NCBI RefSeq assembly: GCF_039539525.1
Contig: NZ_BAABDH010000002.1
Coordinates: 1 to 64,000, forward strand
Length of the DNA stretch: 64,000 nucleotides
Source: Hymenobacter algoricola
Lineage (GTDB): Bacteria > Bacteroidota > Bacteroidia > Cytophagales > Hymenobacteraceae
Reading direction: 5' to 3'
Shown: positions 55,571 through 64,000 of the stretch, piece after piece
Numbering within the stretch: the stretch's first letter is position 1
How the letters are laid out: each line of letters begins with the position of its first letter
Notes under the pieces: generated by a model
Seen by the model: only the letters and a program-made list of their open reading frames with translations
Databases searched by the model: none
What the model was told of the DNA's origin: nothing
Made by a program: the position numbers and the translations under genes

Positions 55571-57334
55571 TTACCGGCCGCCAAACAGCCGACCGAAGAA
55601 CCCGCGCTTCTTTTTGGACTTGATTTTCACCTTTGTCACCGTACCGGTTGGCGCGGGCCGCACTGCCGGACGGACTGCCGGGGCGGGGCGGGTTGCGGGC
55701 GCGGGAGCCGGCGCGGCCGGCACCGGCAGCCGCGGCTCGGCCGGCGCCTGGGCCACCACTATTTCGGCGGCTTTGCCCTGAGTCAGCACCCGCAGCGGCC
55801 GGCTTTCATTGTGCAGCCGGTCGACGGCGGTGAGGTAGTAGGCATACTCGGTGCCCGGCACGGCGGCGGTATCAACCAGGGTGGGCGTCACGCCGGTGCG
55901 GGCGGGCACCAGGGCCAGGATGTTGCGCGGGTCGTCGGGCGTGGGCGTCTGGTCCTGGGTGAAGCGGTACACCACGTAGTAGCGGGCCACGTCGCCGTCG
56001 GCGGCGGGCGGGCCGGGCTGCCAGGTGAGCGTGATGGCCGGCCGGGCGCGGGTCAGCACCAGGCGCTGCACGGGGCGCGGCGGCACGGCATCCAGCCACG
56101 GCATGGTGGGGACCAGGGCGGGGTAGCGAAACAGGTTCTGCCGCAGCGAGTCCTGCATGTGCAGGGGGTTGCGCATGAGCGACTTGGAGCTGAAAAACAC
56201 GCTGCCGCTGACCTGCGTCGGGTACGAGCGGTTCAGGCGGATTTGCTTGGGCATTTCCCGCGGATTGCGCCAGGAGGTATCGGAGCGGGTATTTTCCAGC
56301 ATCCGGTAAAAGCCCTGCCCGATGTAGAGGTGGCGGTCGAAGTGGTTGCGCGTCCACCACTCCAGCAGCACCGGGTAGGGCACCAGCTTGAAGGTGGAGC
56401 TCCAGTACAGCTGGGGCACGATGTAGTCGATCCAGCCCCGCTGCAGCCACAGGCGGGAGTCGGCGTAGAGGTTGGCGTAGCTGGGCTGGCCGGCGCGGGT
56501 GTCGGAGCCCTCGGGGTGGGCCGACTTGTTCATCCAGACCCCGAACGGCGACACGCCGAACTTCACCCAGCGCTTGGTGCCCTGAATCGTGTCGTGCAGG
56601 CTTTCGATGAGCTGGTTCACGTTCTGCCGCCGCCAGTCGGCCAACGCCAGCCCTTCGGGGTTGTACTGCTGAAAGGCCGCTTCATCGTGGATTTTCTGGC
56701 CCGGCTCGGGGTACGGATAGAAGTAGTCGTCGAAGTGAATGCCGTCCACGTCGTAGCGGCGCACCACGTCCAGAATCACGTCGGTAATATGCTGGCGCAC
56801 GGCGGGCAGGCCGGGGTTGTAGAGCAGCAGGCCGGCGTAGCGCAGAAACCACTCGGGGTGCTGCCGAAACGGGTGGGTGGGCGCCAGCCGCCGGGTCACG
56901 GAGTCCATGCTGGCGCGGTAGGGGTTGAACCAGGCGTGAAACTCCATGCCCCGCAGGTGGGCTTCCTCAATCAGAAACGGCAGCGGGTCGTAGCCGGGCG
57001 CTTTGCCCTGCTGCCCGGTCAGCCACTTGCTCCAGGGCTCCAGCTCACTCTGGTAGAAGGCGTCGGAGGCGGGCCGGATCTGCACGAACACGGCGTTGAT
57101 GCCGTTGCGCTGCTGCACGTCGAGCATGCGGCGGTACTCGCGGCGCTGCTGCTCGGGCGTGAGCGTGCGGCTGCTGGGCCAGTCGATATTTTCCACGGTG
57201 GCAATCCAGACCCCGCGCATCTCGCGCTTGGGCGGCGCCTCCTGGGCGCGCAGGACCGGCGCAAAAGCCGTCAGCAACAGGACAAGAACAAGGGTGACGG
57301 CAGAAGGGCGGGCAGCCGGGAACAATCGAAGCAT
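55571..57334 (-). CDS. GHL10-type glycosidase, DigH/YddW-like
   Basis: A 587-residue secreted glycoside hydrolase-like protein. ATG 57334 opens a signal peptide (VLVLLLTAFAPVLRAQ). The GHL10 (PF02638) domain covers about residues 35-370: REMRGVWIATVENIDWPSS, FVQIRPASDAFY, FHAWFNPYRAS, DGIHFDDYFYPYP (acidic residues) and VSPFGVWMN. A fibronectin III-like domain follows (about 400-510) and a Pro/Ala-rich basic tail ends the protein. E. coli DigH cuts denuded peptidoglycan strands at the septum, a likely role here. No partner genes adjoin it. Confidence 0.9.
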   Translation of the reverse strand: MLRLFPAARPSAVTLVLVLLLTAFAPVLRAQEAPPKREMRGVWIATVENIDWPSSRTLTPEQQRREYRRMLDVQQRNGINAVFVQIRPASDAFYQSELEPWSKWLTGQQGKAPGYDPLPFLIEEAHLRGMEFHAWFNPYRASMDSVTRRLAPTHPFRQHPEWFLRYAGLLLYNPGLPAVRQHITDVILDVVRRYDVDGIHFDDYFYPYPEPGQKIHDEAAFQQYNPEGLALADWRRQNVNQLIESLHDTIQGTKRWVKFGVSPFGVWMNKSAHPEGSDTRAGQPSYANLYADSRLWLQRGWIDYIVPQLYWSSTFKLVPYPVLLEWWTRNHFDRHLYIGQGFYRMLENTRSDTSWRNPREMPKQIRLNRSYPTQVSGSVFFSSKSLMRNPLHMQDSLRQNLFRYPALVPTMPWLDAVPPRPVQRLVLTRARPAITLTWQPGPPAADGDVARYYVVYRFTQDQTPTPDDPRNILALVPARTGVTPTLVDTAAVPGTEYAYYLTAVDRLHNESRPLRVLTQGKAAEIVVAQAPAEPRLPVPAAPAPAPATRPAPAVRPAVRPAPTGTVTKVKIKSKKKRGFFGRLFGGR

Positions 57335-57603
57335 CAGCACGGAAACGGAGAAAACGCCCGCAAATTACGCAGCCCGCCGCCGGTTTCCCCGCTCTACTGC
57401 CGTTTGTTGCTGCTGGCAGCGCTTAAAATCTTTGGAGCTGTGCAAGGAAGTCGCGCGCACTATCCCACCCCGGAACAGCCTGCTTAGCGCCCGCGGTAAG
57501 GGCCGCTAGGGCTAGCGCGTCGCGGCGGCGGGCTGGACCAACCACCGCAGGCCCCCAGACTACCGCAGTAGTCGATGGCCGGCAACGACACGGCCCAGCA
57601 GCT

Positions 57604-57695
57604 TGTACAGGTATTTTCACAAAATGGAAATTACATGTACAACTGTCCTCACGTCACTGTACATGTATTTTTTGTTTTGTGAAAATACATGTACA
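57604..57695. repeat. Array of four alternating TGTACATGTA motifs with 21-bp inverted ends
   Basis: The outer arms, 57604-57624 (TGTACAGGTATTTTCACAAAA with one T>G difference) and 57675-57695, are inverted copies that match at 20 of 21 positions. Between them lie two further copies of the same core in reverse and forward orientation (TTACATGTACAACTG near 57631 and CTGTACATGTATTTT near 57658). The motif directions alternate forward, reverse, forward, reverse. It is strongly AT-rich within a GC-rich spacer. Confidence 0.8.
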
Positions 57696-57782
57696 ACTAC
57701 TGCGGGCGGCAACTGCCCCGGTCGTGGTAGTTGGGGCCGCTTCCCGCAACCGCATCCGGGCGCGCCCTCACGGGCGCCCAGC

Positions 57783-57898
57783 CCGTCATGCAGCGCATTC
57801 TGCGCCTCAAGCAGAGCCGAAGCATCTCGCGTGCAGTCGTTGAATTACTACTCCTGGGTCAGCAGGCGAGATGCTTCGGCTGCGCCTCTGCATGACGG
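57783..57898. repeat. Dispersed palindromic repeat, copy 3
   Basis: CCGTCATGCAG (left) and CTGCATGACGG (right) are perfect inverted ends. AAGCATCTCGC and GCGAGATGCTT form inner arms, and the core TTGAATTACTACTC is shared with copy 2. An extra 20 bases or so are present in the left arm compared with the right. Confidence 0.85.
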
Positions 57899-57935
57899 TC
57901 GGTTGTGGGCAAGTAGAGCCACTGTCCACTCAGCC

Positions 57936-58571
57936 TCAGTCCAGCTCCGCGAAATCCAGGTCGAGCAGGTCGAATTCCCGCCAGCGGTGAAAGTCGAAGT
58001 GCCACCACTCATCAGCATAGTTGGCAAAGCCGTGGTGGGCCAGCACGGTGCGCAGCAGGGTGCGGTAGTGGCGCGCCGGTGCCGCGACGGGCTCGTAGTC
58101 GGCGTGGGCGGCGGGCGTGAAATCGTCGAAATCGGTGGGCATGGGCACGGGGCGGCCGGTGGCCAGCGTCACCAGGCTCACGTCGAGCGAGCAGCCGCGG
58201 TTGTGGCGGGAGCCGCGCCAGGGCGGGGCGGCGTAGGTTTCGTCCCGGATTTGCTCCCACACCCGCACCGTCACGGCGTAGGGCCGGTAAGCATCGAACA
58301 CCAGCAGCCCAAGCCCGTGCCGGCTCAGCTCCTGCTGCGCGCCTTGCAGGGCCACCGCGGCGGGCCGGCGCAGGAAGGCCGCCGCCGTGGCGTAGAGCGG
58401 CGCGCCCACCAGGTTGTGGGCCGTGGCGTAGCGGATATCCAGCTGCAGGCCGGGCACGAAAGCCGCCAGATTTACCAGCGCCTGCTCGGGGTGCTGGTAA
58501 ATCTGCGCCCGGTACTGGGCCGCCGTCAGCACCACGGGGCCATCGGCGGCGGCAAGGTCAGGGCTGGGCAT
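57936..58571 (-). CDS. ddpX: D-alanyl-D-alanine dipeptidase (VanX/DdpX type, M15)
   Basis: A 211-residue zinc dipeptidase that splits D-Ala-D-Ala. The metal-binding SRHNRGCSLDVSL near residue 120 and the terminal EWWHFDF near 188 are the VanX signature, with FDAYRP near 92 adding the conserved Arg. There is no signal peptide, so it should act in the cytoplasm or be exported by other means. Without vanH/vanA neighbours it is more likely for recycling of peptidoglycan peptides than for resistance. ATG 58571 is clear. Confidence 0.93.
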   Translation of the reverse strand: MPSPDLAAADGPVVLTAAQYRAQIYQHPEQALVNLAAFVPGLQLDIRYATAHNLVGAPLYATAAAFLRRPAAVALQGAQQELSRHGLGLLVFDAYRPYAVTVRVWEQIRDETYAAPPWRGSRHNRGCSLDVSLVTLATGRPVPMPTDFDDFTPAAHADYEPVAAPARHYRTLLRTVLAHHGFANYADEWWHFDFHRWREFDLLDLDFAELD

Positions 58572-58737
58572 GGTCGGGAACGGGTGGAATGTAGGCAGCG
58601 GGCAGCACGCTTCGGGTAGTGCTAAAAAGGCAAAATCTTATTATTCCCTTGACCTACAAAGTAAAAATCGTAAATCATCTATTGATTTCCACTATCCCGC
58701 CACGAAAGGCATTTCTCACCTCCCATTTTTATCCCAG

Positions 58738-59451
58738 ATGAAAGTACCCTCTATCGTAACGGCCTTATTATGCTGGACCGCCAGCTACCCCAGCCAGGCC
58801 TAGGTCGTCAACGGCAATAGCTACCAAATCGACAAAATAGTTGATATCCAACCTTACCCTACCGCAACCCAGTCTCACCTGACTTTCAGCGGGGCCGTGG
58901 GCGTCAACCAGTGGATTTTCCAGGGCGGCAATGCCACTGGCAAATTTCACATCGCTCCCGGCTGGACGGAGTGGAACAAAGGTAGTACCCTTTCCAGCTC
59001 CGGGGCCGTGCAGTTTCGGGGGCGGGTGGGGATTGATGTCGATCCGGATCTGACAAATTCGATGAAGCTGGCCGTAAATGGCCCCATTGGAGCCCAGACG
59101 GGCATTTACGTGCGGGCGGTGGGCACTGCCTGGCCCGATTTCGTCTTTCAGCCCCGGTACTGCCTGCCCCCGTTGCCCGAAGTAGCCGACTACATCCGGG
59201 CCAACGGTCATCTGCCCGACGTGCCATCCGCGCAGACGGTGGCGCAAGAGGGGGTTGAGCTCGTGACGATGAATGCGGTGCTGCTGCGAAAGGTGGAGGA
59301 AATTACCCTGTACCTGCTGGAGCTGCGCAAAGAAAACGATGCCCTGCAGGCGCGGCTGATGCGGCTGGAAGCGGCTGGAAGCGGCTGGAAGCGCGGAAAA
59401 CGCAGTAGCAGCCCGTCGATTACCTATCTCCACGTAAGTCCACTGCTATGA
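58738..59451 (+). pseudogene. Secreted tail-fibre-like surface protein, interrupted by an amber codon
   Basis: ATG 58738 opens a signal peptide (MKVPSIVTALLCWTASYPSQA) that runs straight into TAG at 58801-58803, where a CAG would restore QVVNGNSYQ. The same frame then stays open to 59451. The C-terminal part (EVADYIRANGHLPDVPSAQTV, EGVELVTMNAVLLRKVEEI, then a coiled coil) is a pattern common in Bacteroidota surface and tail-fibre-like proteins. A tandem decamer (59361-59390) alters its end. The stop overlaps the next ATG by 4 bases. Unless the amber codon is read through or is a sequence error, no full-length product is made. Confidence 0.8.
59361..59390 (+). repeat. Three perfect copies of a 10-base repeat within a coding region
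   Basis: GCGGCTGGAA is repeated three times, and a diverged copy precedes it. As 10 is not a multiple of three, gain or loss of a unit changes the frame at the 3' end of the interrupted tail-fibre-like gene. Confidence 0.9.
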
Positions 59452-60920
59452 AACCCCTGCTTCCCCTTGCTTACTGCTCCTTTACCCCGCGCTGCCGCCA
59501 GGGCTGGGCGTGGCTGCTGCTGCCCCTGCTGCTCGCCCTGCCGCGCCTAAGCTACGGCCAGACACAGGTGCCCACCTACGAGTGGGCCACTACCTGCGCC
59601 AGCTACGAGGCGGGAGGATTTGGCCCCACCAAACTGGTAGTGGACGGACAGGGAAACACCTACGTGTGCGGCACGTTCACCGGCACCACACTCATCGGCA
59701 ACACGACGCTGACGACCAGCGGGCCGGACCCGGGCAAGATGGACGTGTACGTGGCCAAGCTCAACGCCCAGGGCCAGTACCTGTGGGTGGCCCAGGCCGG
59801 CGGCGACGGGGAGGATTTTGCCACGGGGCTGGCCCTGGACGGGCAGGGGCACGTGTACGTGGGCGGGCTTTACAACAGCTTTCTGCTGCGCTTCGGCGGC
59901 AGCGGCACGGGCATCGGCGTGTACGTGGCCAGCAGCCAGACCGACGGCTACGTAGCCCAGCTTGATGCGGCTACCGGGGCCTGGCAGTGGGCGCGGCGTA
60001 TGGGCGGTACGGGGGGCGAGAGCGTAGCCGGCTTGGCAGCCGACGCGGCGGGAAACGTGTATGTGGCCGGCAACTTCAGCAGCCGGAGCGCCACCTTTGG
60101 CCCTTTCACCTTACTGAATGCCTACACCGTCAGCGATACAAGGCGAGATATTTTCGTGGCCCGGCTGGATGCCACGGGCACGTGGCAGTGGGCCCAGCGC
60201 ACGGGCGGCGTGGGCGAGGAAACCGTCCGGGACATGGTGCGCGACCCGGCCGGGGGGCTGTACCTGATCGGCGATTACACGGGTCGGGCTCCCTACAGCG
60301 TCACTTTTGGCACCACGACGCTGTCTGCGCCGACGGGTGTTGGGACCAATAACAGCGCAGGCGATGCATACGTAGCCTACCTCAGCGAGAGCGGGGCGTG
60401 GCAGTGGGCTGAGCAGACGGGCAACAACACAAATACGAGTGGTAGCGAACAAGTCTTACGACTGACTAATCTGACGCTGGATGGCAGCCGCCACCTATTC
60501 GTTACGGGTGACTTTAGAACACTCAATATGCGGCTAGGAGCCACGGTGCTGACCAACGTGGGCAGCCCGGTCCTGGGCGTACCATATGTGATTTATAGAA
60601 CAGACGTATTCGTAGCTCGCTTCGACATGGCTACGCGCAGCTGGGCCTGGGCTTCGCGCGCGGGTGGCGTCGAGAGTGACGCCATTGGGCAGCCCGTAGT
60701 GGATGCGCTCGGGCGCGTCTTCGTGGGAGGCTATATCCGCAACGACGTGCGCCCCCCGTTCAATAACCGCGAGATTGCGCTGGCGCAGCTGGATGCCAGC
60801 ACTGGAGCCTGGCAGCAGGTCATCACCCCCACGCCCGGCTTCTACTTGTCGAGTGCGCTGGCATTTGATACTGGCGGGAAATTGCACATATAGCGGATTC
60901 GTGAACGGTGCGGCCAGTGG

Positions 60921-61531
60921 TCAAGCGGGCTGGGTGTGGTAGCCGCAGTGGTCGAACCAATTGCTGGCATCCTGGCTGGTAATCCAGTCGATGGCCTCTT
61001 GCAGTCCCTCTTTCAGCGCGTCGTAGGAGCGGGCCGCGCTGGCGCGCAGCTTGGTTTTAAGCTTGCTCCAGGCCTGTTCGATGGGGGTGAAGTCGGGCGA
61101 GTAGGGCGGTAGGAACACGAGCTCCACGCCCCGCTTGGCCAGCCACTCGCGCAGCCCCGTGAGGTGATGCACGGGCAGGTTGTCGAGCACCAGCACGTCG
61201 CCTGGGCGCAGCGTGGGGGCTAGGCAGTAGGCCACGTAGAAGGCAAAGCCGCGCTGGTTGAGCGCTCCCTGTAGCAGCTGCACCGCGCCCAGTCCCTGCA
61301 CCGACAAGGCCCCGATCAGCGTCAGCGCCGGGCCCCGGCGTAGTGGCACGGCCCCGCCAACGCGTTGCCCGCCCACGGCCCGGGCGTGGGTGCGGGTATA
61401 GTCCAGGCGCAGGCCCGTCTCGTCCAGGAAGTGGAAGCGGTTCACGTCGGGGCGGGAGCAGACCTGTTCGAGGTGCTGCTGGCGGGCCGCCCGCACCCGG
61501 TCGGTGTCGCGTTCAGTGGCGTGGCGGCTTT
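60921..61531 (-). CDS. IS630-family transposase, catalytic part (orfB)
   Basis: This frame holds the DDE domain: FLDETGLRLDY (first Asp), VLVLDNLPVHH (second Asp) and FTPIEQAWSKLK (Glu). It is reached only if the ribosome or polymerase shifts by +1 (equal to -2) on the A9 run at 61537-61529 (minus strand); joined to orfA it would give 318 residues, the normal size for the family. Alternatively this copy has gained one A compared with a single-frame parent, which would disable it. Confidence 0.9.
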
Positions 61532-61878
61532 TTTTTTCGCCGCAGGTGCTGTTCGTGCAGCGCCTGCCAGAGGCAGGTCTGGCCCACGGGCCGCCCGCCC
61601 TGGGCCTGCCAGGCCTGGTTGAGCTCGGCCAGCGTGGCGTCCGCGTGCTGGCCCACGTAAGCCACCAGCCAGGCCTGCGCGGCCGCGTCCAGGTAGCGGG
61701 CCCGCCCGCCCGTGGCCGGCTTGGGGGCCAGCGAGCCGGTGGCGGCCTGCTGGCGCAGCAGGTCTTTGACAAACGAGCGGCTCACGCCGAAGCGCCGCGC
61801 CACGGCTACTTTCCGGGCACCCGGCTCCTGGCATGCCGCTGCTACCCGGGTGCGTAAATCAAGCGAATACGGTCTCAT
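61513..61878 (-). CDS. IS630-family transposase, helix-turn-helix part (orfA)
   Basis: A 121-residue N-terminal part starting MRPYSLDLRTRVAAACQE. Two helix-turn-helix segments are visible (RKVAVARRFGVSRSFVKDLL and a second around ATLAELNQAWQAQG), which bind the inverted repeats. The frame ends RRKKKPPRH soon after the A9 run; orfB continues in another frame. Confidence 0.9.
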   Translation of the reverse strand: MRPYSLDLRTRVAAACQEPGARKVAVARRFGVSRSFVKDLLRQQAATGSLAPKPATGGRARYLDAAAQAWLVAYVGQHADATLAELNQAWQAQGGRPVGQTCLWQALHEQHLRRKKKPPRH

Positions 61879-62312
61879 CTTACAGAATACGGCCTCCCGA
61901 CAAATACGGACGAACTGTTCACGAAACCGCTATAGCCTCCGTATTTAATTCTCCAACGGCCGCATTGCCGCCCTTTTCGCTGCTGAACCTGGGGGGCAGC
62001 GGCACCTTCACGGGGTACGTGGCGCGGCTGGGACCGTTGGCGCTGGGCACGCGGGCGGCCCGGCGGAGTGGGGGGAGCCTGGCCGTGTGGCCCAACCCGG
62101 CCCGCCAGAGCGAAGCCTGGGTGAGCGGGGCACCGGCCGGGCAGGCCGTGGGGGTGTATGATGCGCTGGGCCGACTGGTGCGCACGGCCGTGGCCCAGGG
62201 CAGTACACCAGTGCGGCTGACGCTGGGGGCGCTGCCGGCCGGGCTATATGTGGTGCGCGCTGGTGCGCGGAGCGCCAAGCTTATAGTAGAGTAACTACGG
62301 TTTCAAACAGGT

Positions 62313-63957
62313 ATGCAGCAGGTCGCTATGGTACGTTGTCTTCTTATTTTGAGCATTGGCCTGGTCAGTTCCGCCCAGGCCCAGGTGCCGGCGGTCGTGC
62401 AGACGACCACCTACACGAGTTCACTCCAGGCCACCAGCAGCATCTGGCTGCAGGATGGCTATTCGGCCCCCGATGGCTATGAGGCCCGCATCGTGTACCC
62501 CGAGGCGGTGGCGGGACGCTGGTCGTTGCCCCAGCCCTGGACCACCTTCGTGCGCGGGGGAAGCAGCCCCGACGGGATGGTCGGCATTCATACTCACCTG
62601 CTGCCCAATGGCCGGGTGCTTAGCTGGGAGGGGCATAATGACAATGAGGTGGATTCAGTTCACCGTATGTCTCACGTGTATGCCTGAAACCCCGACCCGG
62701 GTAGCGCGGAATACCCAAACCGCTACGGACAGTTTGACAACATGATTTTACCCGTGGATGTACGTGGCCCCGAATGGCAACGTGTTCAACGCGGGGCCGA
62801 ACACCGATACGGGCTACCTCTCCACTGCCGGTACCGGCAGCTGGAGTGCTACGCCCAATCTACTCCGTACTGCCGCCGGTGATGAGCGGGGGGCGGGTAC
62901 GTCGGTGATGTATGCGCCGGGCAAAATCATGAACATCGGCGGGGGCCTGGGTGGCGGAATAACCAATACCACGGAGTTGCTGGACATCAATGGCAGCGCA
63001 CCCACCTTCGTGGCCGGGCTGCCGATGGCCCTGCCCCGAATGCACGTCAACTCCACTATGCTGCCCGACGGGAGCGTACTGGTAACCGGGGGCACCACCA
63101 AACCCTCTGTCGACGACCAAGATGCGACGCTTTTCCCCGAGCTGTGGCAGCCCGGCAATAAGCTCAGCCCGAAAGGCACCTGGACGGTGATGGCCCCCAT
63201 GCACGAGCCCCGGCTCTACCACTCCACGGCCCTGCTGCTGCCCGATGCCACGGTGCTCTCCACGGGTGGCGGGCAGGGCGGCCAGTATGCTGACCACCCG
63301 ACCTACGAAATCTTCACCCCGCCTTACCTGTGCCGGGGGCTGACGCGGCCGGTTCTGTCATCCGCGCCCGAGGCCGTCGCCTACCAGCAGCCCTTCACGG
63401 TCACTTCGCCCCAGGCCGGCACCATTGCCCGTGCTACGCTGGTGCGGCTTTCGTCCGTCACCCACTCCTTTAACATGAACCAGCGGTTTCTGGAGCTGCC
63501 GGTAGCAGTGGTTAATGGCAGCGAGCTGCGCCTTACCGCGCCGGCCAATGCCAATACGTGTCCGCCGGGGCACTACCTGCTGTTTTTGCTGGATGCCAAC
63601 GGTACGCCTTCCATCGCCAAAATCATCAGCGTCAATTCCAGTGCCTGCGCCAGCCTGCTCACCCTGGCCGAAACCAGCGTGAGCAGAACCTCGGCCTGTG
63701 AATTGCTGGCTACCTATAGTACCGGTGGGCAAAACCTCGCGGCCGGCTACCGCTGGTTTATCGATGGGGAATACAAGCCTCAATTCGATAATCAGAGCAG
63801 TATATCGTACCCCTTTGAGGTACGCACGGCCCGCGCCACCATCCGCGTGGAGGTGCCGCCCGCCTGCGGGGGCAACATACTGCTGTCGGCCGCGCTCGAT
63901 GTTCGCCAGTTCTTTCCGCAATGCGCCGTGCAGGTGGAGCGGCCGGCGCTGCGGTAG
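62313..63957 (+). pseudogene. Galactose/glyoxal oxidase-like (kelch plus DUF1929) secreted protein, decayed
   Basis: A signal peptide (LLILSIGLVSSAQAQ) leads into kelch-like repeats. TGA at 62685-62687 stands in YA-stop-NPDPGS, where Trp (TGG) is expected. One extra base near 62745 then shifts the frame, after which FYPWMYVAPNGNVFNAGP and the rest run open to 63957. Copper-site residues of radical copper oxidases appear: YPWM, YHSTALLLPD and THSFNMNQRF. A C-terminal early-set domain (PPYLCRGLTRP, CPPGHYLLFLLDANG) fits the family. Repaired, it would be about 547 residues. It starts 18 bases after the split T9SS gene. Confidence 0.85.
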
Positions 63958-64000
63958 CTAAATTCAGGCAGCTCCCATTGGCCGCCTCCATCCTCACTGC

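Larger units (their letters stand above)
57335..57935. other. Gene-free spacer with repeat structures
   Basis: About 600 bases with no convincing gene. It contains the alternating TGTACATGTA array (57604-57695) and the third dispersed repeat (57783-57898), described separately. The dipeptidase on the right is read toward this spacer. Confidence 0.6.
60891..61932 (-). mobile_element. IS630-family insertion sequence (1042 bp) with TA duplication
   Basis: The ends TAGCGGATTCGTGAAC (60891-60906) and GTTCACGAAACCGCTA (61917-61932) are 16-base inverted repeats with one mismatch. TA at 60889-60890 and again at 61933-61934 is the duplicated target, the hallmark of the IS630/Tc1 group. The transposase is on the minus strand in two overlapping frames. 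The clean ends and exact duplication indicate a recent insertion. Confidence 0.95.
59448..62294 (+). pseudogene. SBBP-repeat T9SS secreted protein, split by an IS630-family insertion
   Basis: The 5' part (59448-60890, 481 codons) has a signal peptide (LLLPLLLALPRLSYGQ) and at least five beta-propeller-like repeats of the kind LVVDGQGNTYVCGTFTGTT and DAAGNVYVAGNFSS. It breaks at KLHI where the insertion sequence enters. The 3' part (61935-62294) resumes in frame as ASVFNSPTAAL and ends in a type IX sorting domain (VWPNPARQ, VYDALGRLVRT, LPAGLYVVRAG, KLIVE). Removing 60891-61932 and one TA copy joins the frames perfectly into a 600-residue protein. The current allele would yield a protein without its secretion tail. 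Confidence 0.92.

Noticed and set aside
41915..58803. Recoding of TAG as an amino acid
   Set aside because: TAG ends many intact genes here (clpP, the glycosyltransferase, the SulP fusion, the histidine kinase), so the in-frame TAG codons at 41915 and 58801 are better read as nonsense mutations.

Overview
The window comes from a high-GC member of the Bacteroidota, most likely Cytophagales of the Hymenobacter type. This is inferred from several signs. Promoters follow the Bacteroidota pattern (TTG, about 19 bases, then TAnnTTTG) and starts generally lack a Shine-Dalgarno sequence. There is a SusC/SusD pair and a type IX secretion sorting domain. Other genes typical of the group are the NagB/PIG-L fusion, the GH3/beta-lactamase-fold fusion and DUF885 peptidases. 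No 16S gene is present, so the genus is not proven.

Layout. Bases 1-9300 hold core housekeeping genes: a leftward fur, STAS and purA operon with overlapping reading frames, the (p)ppGpp enzyme Rel, tRNA-Leu(UAG), then trigger factor, ClpP and ClpX. Bases 9300-15300 hold a lower-GC membrane glycosyltransferase, a SulP transporter fused to a beta-carbonic anhydrase, and a two-component pair. Bases 15400-28600 hold lpxB, a QueD/PTPS-family enzyme, a cobalamin/siderophore-type permease with its binding protein, hldD, and a series of mostly single-gene enzymes: FAD protein, quinone oxidoreductase, DCC, HTTM, metallo-beta-lactamase fold, Dph6-like and DUF4126. Bases 28600-38100 hold a probable leftward peptidase operon (two tandem DUF885 paralogues and an M28 aminopeptidase), a short-chain dehydrogenase, an orphan VbhA-like antitoxin, an outer-membrane-associated protein and a PhoD-like phosphatase.

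Bases 38200-58600 are rich in genes for amino-sugar and peptidoglycan breakdown: NagZ-like GH3 fused to a beta-lactamase fold, a NagX/HGSNAT-like membrane protein, NagB fused to PIG-L, a SusC/SusD/lipoprotein operon, a DigH-like GHL10 glycosidase and a VanX-type D-Ala-D-Ala dipeptidase. An acyl-CoA ligase and a DASH photolyase lie among them.

The right end (58.7-64 kb) holds three consecutive secreted or surface-protein genes, all broken. The first has an amber codon. The second is split by an IS630-family element whose removal, together with one TA duplication, restores a 600-residue T9SS protein. The third has both a nonsense codon and a frameshift.

The most unusual item is a 492-bp unit at 41581-42072. 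A decayed GxxExxY (PD-(D/E)XK-fold) gene is enclosed by 51-bp inverted repeats that match at 47 of 51 positions, with the right repeat starting at the base after the ancestral stop codon. Other unexplained structures are an array of alternating TGTACATGTA motifs (57604-57695), a compound set of inverted repeats beside tRNA-Leu (5139-5233) and three copies of a dispersed palindromic repeat. All calls rest on reading the sequence; no database search was run.
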